This document shows, in pieces, positions 4,630 through 9,399 of a stretch of DNA of 9,399 nt (its first letter is position 1; every line of letters starts with the position of its first letter). Source of the stretch: Phycisphaerae bacterium (GTDB taxonomy: Bacteria; Planctomycetota; Phycisphaerae; Phycisphaerales; Phycisphaeraceae). The DNA lies in the NCBI GenBank assembly GCA_002688155.1, contig NZCH01000005.1:1-9399 (forward strand), in the 5' to 3' direction. The translations under genes and the position numbers were made by a program. The notes beneath the pieces are model-generated. The model did not search any database, had not been told where the DNA came from, and worked only from the letters and a program-made list of their open reading frames with translations.

Positions 4630-6111
4630 ATGAACGGCACGAGCGCAATGACCCCCGCATGTCCGCCGCGACAAGTGCCCGCATTGTTCGCCCCCGTTGA
4701 CAGCGCATCTCTGGCGATCTTCCGCATCGTGTTCGGCGTGGCGATGGCCTTTCAGGTCTTTGCTATCGACTCGATGCAGCGCGTCTTCATCAATTACGTC
4801 TACCCGCAACACCTGTTCAAGTATTACGGTTTTGAGTGGGTGAGTGCCTGGCCGGAACACGGCATGTACGTGCACTTCGCCGTGCTTGGTTTGTTGTCGC
4901 TCCTGGTCGCGGCAGGCTGGTGGTATCGGGTTGCCAGTGCGCTGCTGTTTGTGGGCTGGACGTACGTCTTCCTGCTCGACGCGTCGCAGTACCAGAACCA
5001 CTATTACCTGCTCGTGCTGCTTTGCGGGGTGATGGCGTGTCTGCCTGCCCATCGTACGTGGTCGGTCGATGCCTGGCGGAACCCGGCGGTGCGTAGTGAC
5101 ACCGTGCCGGCGTGGGCCGTCTGGCTGCTGCGATTTCAGATCGGCGTCGTGTTCTTCTACGGCGGCGTCGCAAAGCTCAACGCCGACTGGCTGTCGGGCG
5201 CCTCGATGGCACTTCAACTTAAAAACAGCAACGGCCTGCCGTGGTTCGCGGCAGGCGGATTCGCCGCTGAGCAGTGGTTTGACCAGCCGTGGGTGATTAT
5301 GGCGTTCACCTACGGCGGCCTGCTGCTGGACCTGCTGATCGCGCCGGCGCTCTTGTGGCGACGCACGCGCGTGCCCGCGTTTGCAGTGGGGGCGCTGTTT
5401 CACCTGACCAATACGCAGCTGTTCGACATCGGCGTGTTCCCGTGGTTCATGGTGGCGGGATCGTTGATTTTCTTCTCACCCAACTGGCCGCAACGCGCCT
5501 GGCATTGGGTGCGGGCACGGTGTGGCGGACGTCTTTGCGCGCATTGGTCCGTTGGAACGCCGGCGCAGTCAACCCCTGTGATGCAAGTTGCACGCTTGAC
5601 AGTCGCGCAACGTTGCATGCTCGCGGCGCTGGCCGCGTACGTCACACTTCAGGTCCTCGTCCCCCTGCGCCACCACCTTTACCCCGGCAACCCGTCCTGG
5701 ACGCGCTACGGCGAACGCTTCTGCTGGCGCATGCGCCTGGACAACCGCCTGCTTGACCGGCCTGTGTTCGAAGTACACCTGCCCGCCACCGCGGAGCGAT
5801 TCAAAGAGCCGCTGCACGAAATGCTGACACCTAACCAGCATCAGAGAATGATCTCCATTCCCGACCTGGCCCTGCAAACAGCTCACTGGATCCGCGACCA
5901 ATACCACGCCCGCGGCCAATTAGACGTCCAGGTCTTCGCGCACATCTCGTATTCACTGAACGGCCGGCCGCGACAGTATTTGATTGATCCGAGCGTTGAT
6001 TTGGCCGCACGGCAACGGACACCGTGGCCTGTAAACTGGGTGAGCACCTGTCCACCGGCGCACCAAACCGTCAACACGCTCGCCAGCCGCGGAGAAACCG
6101 CAGTCGACTGA
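4630..6111 (+). CDS. HTTM-domain membrane protein, vitamin K-dependent gamma-carboxylase homolog
   Basis: This 493-aa protein has several hydrophobic helices in its first 290 residues or so and a soluble C-terminal part. It matches the HTTM/gamma-glutamyl carboxylase family along its length: an Asn-His-Tyr-Tyr-Leu-Leu stretch (123-128) before an Ala-His-Arg-Thr-Trp-Ser-Val-Asp motif (140-147); a Gly-Gly-Val-Ala-Lys-Leu-Asn-Ala-Asp-Trp motif (178-187), whose Lys182 corresponds to the catalytic base lysine of the animal enzyme; His-Leu-Thr-Asn-Thr-Gln-Leu-Phe (258-265) then Pro-Asn-Trp-Pro; a Phe-Cys-Trp-Arg-Met-Arg-Leu segment (364-370); and Tyr-Leu-Ile-Asp-Pro-Ser-Val-Asp-Leu (450-458). The animal enzyme carboxylates glutamate using reduced vitamin K, oxygen and CO2 in the membrane. 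The bacterial substrate is unknown. The ATG at 4630 has a weak ribosome site; ATG at 4648 is an alternative. It converges on lepA, 16 bp between stops. Residue equivalences are from memory of the family. Confidence 0.9.
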   Translation: MNGTSAMTPACPPRQVPALFAPVDSASLAIFRIVFGVAMAFQVFAIDSMQRVFINYVYPQHLFKYYGFEWVSAWPEHGMYVHFAVLGLLSLLVAAGWWYRVASALLFVGWTYVFLLDASQYQNHYYLLVLLCGVMACLPAHRTWSVDAWRNPAVRSDTVPAWAVWLLRFQIGVVFFYGGVAKLNADWLSGASMALQLKNSNGLPWFAAGGFAAEQWFDQPWVIMAFTYGGLLLDLLIAPALLWRRTRVPAFAVGALFHLTNTQLFDIGVFPWFMVAGSLIFFSPNWPQRAWHWVRARCGGRLCAHWSVGTPAQSTPVMQVARLTVAQRCMLAALAAYVTLQVLVPLRHHLYPGNPSWTRYGERFCWRMRLDNRLLDRPVFEVHLPATAERFKEPLHEMLTPNQHQRMISIPDLALQTAHWIRDQYHARGQLDVQVFAHISYSLNGRPRQYLIDPSVDLAARQRTPWPVNWVSTCPPAHQTVNTLASRGETAVD

Positions 6112-6127
6112 CCCGTGCCGGCTACGT

Positions 6128-7930
6128 TTAATCCCCCGTATCCAGCACCGCCATGAATGCTTCCTGGGGGATATCGACGGTGCCAACCCGTTTCATTCTC
6201 TTCTTGCCTTCTTTTTGTTTTTCGAGCAGTTTGCGTTTGCGCGTCACGTCTCCGCCGTAGCATTTGGAAGTGACGTTTTTCCGCATGGCGCTGATTGTTT
6301 CGCGTGCGATGATTTTACCCCCGATGGCGGCCTGCAGCGGGATTTCGAACATGTGACGTTCGATCTCCTTTTTGAGGCGGCGGATCAGTGCCCGCCCGCG
6401 CTGGTCGGCCTTGTCGTGGTGCACGATGACGCTTAGCGCGTCGACGCGCTGCGCGTTCACGAGAATGTCCATCTTCGCCAGCCGGTCAACCTTGAAGCCC
6501 AACAGCGTGTAGTCCATCGTGCCGTAGCCACGCGTGATCGATTTGAGCACGTCGTAGAAGTCGTAAATGATCTCGCTAAGCGGTAGCTCATAGACGAGCA
6601 CCTGCCTGCCTTCGGACAGGTACTGTTGTTTTTTGTAGATGCCTCGTCGCGATTCGCACAGTTTCATCAGGTCGCCGATCGACTCATCGGGTGTAATGAA
6701 CTCGACGTTGACGAGCGGCTCGCGGATTTCAGCGATCAGCGACGGGTCAGGCAGATCGGCAGGATTGGTGATCTGCACGACTTCGCCGCCGGTCATTGCG
6801 ATTTCGTAGGTGACCGTTGGCGCGGTCTGCACGACGTCGACGCCGCCCTCGCGTTCGAGCCGTTCCTGGATGATCTCCATGTGCAGCATGCCCAGAAACC
6901 CACAGCGAAAGCCAAATCCCAGAGCATCGGACGTGGTCGGTTCGTACTCGAAACTCACGTCGTTTAAGTGCAACCGTTCCATCGCGTCACGCAACTGCTC
7001 GAACTGCGTGTCGCCGGCGGGGTAAAAGTCGCAGAAGACCATGCGCTGCGGCTCCTCGTAGCCGGGCAGTGGCGCGGCGGCGCGCTTCGTATCAAGCGTC
7101 ATGGTGTCGCCGATGTGCACATCTTCGAGACTCTTGATCGCGGCAACGAGGTAGCCGACCTCGCCCGCGACGATCGGGGCCCTGATGCGCGTCATCTTTG
7201 GCATGAACTTGCCAATTTCGCTGATCTGATACGTGCGCCCGGCCCCCATCATGTAAATGCGATCACCTTGCGAGATCGTTCCGGTAACCACACGGAAATA
7301 GACGATGACGCCGCGGTAGTCGTCGTACACACTGTCGAAAATCAGCGCCTGGGCGGGCGCTTCGACGACGCCTTGAGGACCGGGCAGCCGGTCGCAAATC
7401 GCGCCAAGCAGTTCCGGCACGCCCGTGCCCGACTTGGCGGACACGTGCAGGCAGTCCTCCGCCGGAAGGCCCAGCACACTTTCGACCTCCATCGCCACGT
7501 CGTCCGGCCGGGCAGAAGGCAGGTCCACTTTATTAATGACGGTAATGATCTCCAGGTTTGCGTTGATCGCCAGGTACGCGTTGGCGACGGTCTGCGCCTC
7601 GACGCCCTGTGTCGCGTCGACGACGAGGATCGCGCCCTCACATGCGGTCAGCGCCCGGCTGACTTCATAGTGAAAATCCACGTGTCCGGGCGTGTCGATG
7701 AAGTTCAGCAGGTACGGCTCGTTTTTATGCGGGTAAATCACGCTTACGGCCGACGCTTTGATCGTAATGCCGCGCTCTCGCTCCAAGTCCATGCCGTCGA
7801 GCACCTGCTCGCGCATGTCACGGTCCGCCACCGCGCCGGTCAACTGCAACATCCGATCGGCAAGCGTGCTCTTGCCATGATCGATGTGCGCGATGATGCA
7901 GAAGTTGCGGATATTCATGAAACGACCCAC
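6128..7930 (-). CDS. lepA: Elongation factor 4 (LepA), ribosome-associated GTPase
   Basis: This full-length, 600-aa translational GTPase shows the G motifs in order: Ala-His-Ile-Asp-His-Gly-Lys-Ser (14-21, P-loop), Arg-Glu-Arg-Gly-Ile-Thr-Ile (51-57, switch I), Asp-Thr-Pro-Gly-His (79-83), Asn-Lys-Val-Asp (133-136) and Ser-Ala-Lys-Ser-Gly (164-168). The EF-G-like domains follow, then the LepA-specific C-terminal domain with Tyr-Gly-Gly-Asp-Val-Thr-Arg-Lys and a Lys-rich stretch before Val-Gly-Thr-Val-Asp-Ile-Pro. LepA acts on the 70S ribosome and can promote back-translocation; it also affects initiation and biogenesis. A GTG at 7930 is taken as start because GGAG lies 5 nt before it. The family's usual start is the ATG at 7918 (MNIRNF), which has no clear ribosome site, so four residues are in doubt. 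No neighbour suggests an operon; lepB is not adjacent on the upstream side. Confidence 0.97.
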   Translation of the reverse strand: MGRFMNIRNFCIIAHIDHGKSTLADRMLQLTGAVADRDMREQVLDGMDLERERGITIKASAVSVIYPHKNEPYLLNFIDTPGHVDFHYEVSRALTACEGAILVVDATQGVEAQTVANAYLAINANLEIITVINKVDLPSARPDDVAMEVESVLGLPAEDCLHVSAKSGTGVPELLGAICDRLPGPQGVVEAPAQALIFDSVYDDYRGVIVYFRVVTGTISQGDRIYMMGAGRTYQISEIGKFMPKMTRIRAPIVAGEVGYLVAAIKSLEDVHIGDTMTLDTKRAAAPLPGYEEPQRMVFCDFYPAGDTQFEQLRDAMERLHLNDVSFEYEPTTSDALGFGFRCGFLGMLHMEIIQERLEREGGVDVVQTAPTVTYEIAMTGGEVVQITNPADLPDPSLIAEIREPLVNVEFITPDESIGDLMKLCESRRGIYKKQQYLSEGRQVLVYELPLSEIIYDFYDVLKSITRGYGTMDYTLLGFKVDRLAKMDILVNAQRVDALSVIVHHDKADQRGRALIRRLKKEIERHMFEIPLQAAIGGKIIARETISAMRKNVTSKCYGGDVTRKRKLLEKQKEGKKRMKRVGTVDIPQEAFMAVLDTGD

Positions 7931-7951
7931 GGGGACTCCATTGAATCGGCT

Positions 7952-7957
7952 ATTGTA
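7952..7957 (-). promoter_or_regulatory. Candidate -10 element of the lepA promoter
   Basis: TACAAT on the minus strand matches the sigma-70 -10 consensus at five of six positions. It lies 21 bp before the GTG at 7930, which would give a leader of only about 15 nt. No convincing -35 hexamer is found at 15-18 bp spacing, so this is a tentative call. Confidence 0.35.
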
Positions 7958-8139
7958 GCGGGCGACGTTGAACGTAAGCGCGATACGATTTTCGAATGTT
8001 GGATTCCAATTGCGTGGTTGCCAAGGCGTTGACCTGCCACGCGCTTCCCGGACTCTGAACTCTCAAGCACGGCACCTGGCCGTGCCCACCCCCGTAAGCA
8101 TGCAGCACGACTTCAGCGCCGTGGGCCATCCCCGAACAT

Positions 8140-8159
8140 CGCAAGGTGCATGCCTTGCG
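8140..8159. promoter_or_regulatory. Perfect 7-bp inverted repeat in the lepA-kinase intergenic region
   Basis: CGCAAGG (8140-8146) and CCTTGCG (8153-8159) are perfect inverted copies around TGCATG. The dyad lies about 190-210 bp from both flanking start codons. It lacks a T run on either side, so an operator is more likely than a terminator. Function is unproven. Confidence 0.35.
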
Positions 8160-8350
8160 CGCTGCGTCATCACGTGACCGCCGATCCGTACGTCCAGGTC
8201 GCCGGCGTACTGGCAGGATGGTGGTGCGATTCGCCGACCGCACACATCGCGTGCGGCACTTCCTTGCGAAAGTGCGTTAAGTGCAACGCCGGGACCGGCG
8301 CCCGTGAAGGGTCGGATCACCCGCGGCCACACTGCCCGTACCATACCACC

Positions 8351-9399
8351 ATGTTTCTGCCTGGTTTCTGGTCTGCTCGTTACGAGGTGATCGACCGTTC
8401 GCTCGAGGCTGCCTGGCTCGATCCCGACACGTATCTGCGCAATCACGCGCACCACGTGCTGCGCGTGCATTACCGCAAGCGCAAAGTCGTGCGCGCCACA
8501 CACGATGACGGGCGCGACCTGATCATCAAGTACTGGATCGACGAGCCAATCGGCACGCGCATCGGCCGACTGTTCCGCGTGTCGCAGGCGCTCGCAGAAT
8601 GGCAGTGGACGTTCCACGCTCAGGCTGCGAGCCTGACGCATGTGCGACCGATATGCGTCGCACAGCGGGCGCTTGGACCGCTTGAATCGCAGTCGTGCTT
8701 GATCCTGCCCGCGTGGCGAAGTGACCTGACGCTCATGCGCGTCGTGCACGAGTCGCAGTACAACGATCATCGCCGGCCGCTGCTTTGCGCGTTTGGCCAG
8801 TCGCTGGCGATGAACCATGCCAACCACGTCACGCACCGCGATTTCAAACTGGACAACGCGCTGGTCGATCTGGACGCCCTGAACGATGACCCGGTTTGCG
8901 TGATCGACTGGGGGATGTCGCAGGAATTCCGCCCCGGTGATGACGTGACGAAACACGAAGAACTCATCGCCGTCTACGTGAACATGCGCCGCCACTGCGA
9001 TGACGAGGACATGCGCGCCTTCCTCGATGGTTACGAAGAGAACAGCGAATGGTTCGCGTCGATTCGTGGTGAATTTGACGCGACGATAGACGACCAGTTG
9101 GCACGGTTCCGCCAGCGCGCTGTTCGGCGCGCGATGCGAAACGCTACACGCAGCGCCAGGCGGCTGCAGTCTGGCAAGCATGGGGCGCATCGCTACCACG
9201 TGTTTGCCGATTACGACGTGGACGAGGTTCTGGGCGCGTACGAAGGCCGCCGCGCCGGCTGGTCGCTGCACGAGCCGGGCGCCATGGCGATCTGGCGCGC
9301 TGCCAACGCAATGCGCGCCGCGGGCGAAAGCGACAACGGCGTAGTCGGCCTGATCGTGCCGCGCGGGTTTGGCCAGCGCGATCCGGCCGTCATCTATGA
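8351..9399 (+). CDS. Kdo/WaaP-type protein-kinase-fold protein (partial, 3' end outside window)
   Basis: Translating from the ATG at 8351 gives 349 residues without a stop to the window end. Kinase-fold motifs are clear: Leu-Ile-Ile-Lys (57-60) supplies the ATP-binding lysine, Glu83 is a candidate helix-C glutamate, His-Arg-Asp-Phe-Lys-Leu-Asp-Asn (162-169) is the catalytic loop with Asp164 and Asn169, and Ile-Asp-Trp-Gly (185-188) is the metal-binding motif replacing Asp-Phe-Gly. The small size, loop spacing and Asp-Trp-Gly form fit the Kdo/WaaP (RfaP/InaA) kinases, which phosphorylate lipopolysaccharide core sugars, better than Ser/Thr kinases. After the lobe, a basic stretch (about 255-280) leads into a further region with Tyr/His/Asp-rich strands that may begin a second module. 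There is no obvious Shine-Dalgarno before 8351, so the start is uncertain. The frame has no in-window stop, so total length and the nature of the C-terminal part are unknown. Confidence 0.82.
   Translation, partial: MFLPGFWSARYEVIDRSLEAAWLDPDTYLRNHAHHVLRVHYRKRKVVRATHDDGRDLIIKYWIDEPIGTRIGRLFRVSQALAEWQWTFHAQAASLTHVRPICVAQRALGPLESQSCLILPAWRSDLTLMRVVHESQYNDHRRPLLCAFGQSLAMNHANHVTHRDFKLDNALVDLDALNDDPVCVIDWGMSQEFRPGDDVTKHEELIAVYVNMRRHCDDEDMRAFLDGYEENSEWFASIRGEFDATIDDQLARFRQRAVRRAMRNATRSARRLQSGKHGAHRYHVFADYDVDEVLGAYEGRRAGWSLHEPGAMAIWRAANAMRAAGESDNGVVGLIVPRGFGQRDPAVIY

Larger units (their letters stand above)
7931..8350. other. Divergent intergenic region between lepA and kinase genes
   Basis: No gene is supported in these 420 bp: the open frames here (for example minus 8243-7950) have no motifs and an arginine-rich, shadow-like composition. 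It holds a lepA promoter candidate and a 20-bp dyad, listed separately. Two short perfect inverted repeats lie side by side: CCGCAC/GTGCGG (8238-8243 with 8251-8256) and GCACTT/AAGTGC (8256-8261 with 8270-8275). The kinase promoter must lie in the right part, but no clear elements were found. Confidence 0.55.

Noticed and set aside
4624..5403. 259-aa open frame on the minus strand opposite the HTTM gene
   Set aside because: Composition is Arg/His/Gln-rich without domains, and the opposite strand encodes a clear membrane protein family.
6112..6127. Bidirectional terminator between HTTM and lepA genes
   Set aside because: Only 16 bp separate the stops, and no stem-loop with a T run is visible there.
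6968..8032. 354-aa open frame on the plus strand, antisense to lepA
   Set aside because: It lies fully opposite the highly conserved GTPase domains of LepA and shows no recognisable features.
7950..8243. 97-aa open frame on the minus strand upstream of lepA
   Set aside because: No motif, Arg-rich, no convincing ribosome site, and it overlaps the likely lepA promoter zone only by chance.
8063..9271. 402-aa open frame on the minus strand, antisense to the kinase gene
   Set aside because: The plus-strand frame carries the kinase motifs (HRDxKxDN, IDWG). The antisense product is rich in Arg, His and Ala, has no motif, and is a typical long shadow in GC-rich DNA.

Overview
The window looks like chromosomal DNA from a GC-rich, Gram-negative-type bacterium. 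The best guess is a planctomycete, possibly of the Phycisphaerae. This rests on the style of the major pilin, the combination of a PilM/PilN/small-TM/secretin-like operon with pilin-type proteins, and an HTTM (vitamin K-dependent gamma-carboxylase-like) protein. It is inferred from protein style, not from a marker gene. No mobile element, CRISPR array, tRNA or rRNA was seen.

Layout. (1) Positions 1-3283, minus strand: a tightly packed type IV pilus / type II secretion-like operon. In transcription order it encodes a 100-aa membrane-anchored small protein, a GspH/FimT-type pseudopilin, PilM, a PilN-like protein, a PilP/GspC-like protein, and the start of a secreted protein that is probably the secretin and runs off the left edge. 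The PilN-like and PilP-like genes each need a reading-frame change to give a sensible product. (2) Positions 3284-4158: an intergenic stretch with two minus-strand intrinsic terminators, then a separate major-pilin gene on the minus strand. (3) Positions 4159-4629: a non-coding divergent region with two inverted repeats. (4) Positions 4630-6111, plus strand: an integral-membrane HTTM protein homologous to vitamin K-dependent gamma-glutamyl carboxylase, with the family's catalytic lysine motif. (5) Positions 6128-7930, minus strand: the translation factor LepA (EF-4), convergent with the HTTM gene and only 16 bp from it. (6) Positions 7931-8350: non-coding, with a lepA promoter candidate and a 20-bp inverted repeat. 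(7) Position 8351 to the right edge, plus strand: a protein-kinase-fold protein of the Kdo/WaaP (RfaP/InaA) small-molecule kinase type. Its frame is open to the end of the window.

How the genes relate. The minus-strand genes in 1-4158 form one functional unit. The major pilin and GspH-like pseudopilin are substrates of a prepilin peptidase encoded elsewhere. PilM, PilN and the PilP-like protein form the inner-membrane platform that links cytoplasmic ATPases to the secretin. lepA, the HTTM gene and the kinase gene have no obvious link to the pilus genes. The points most worth checking are the two frameshifts, the short PilN and absent PilO, the carboxylase-like protein without a visible substrate, and the structured non-coding DNA around the pilin gene.
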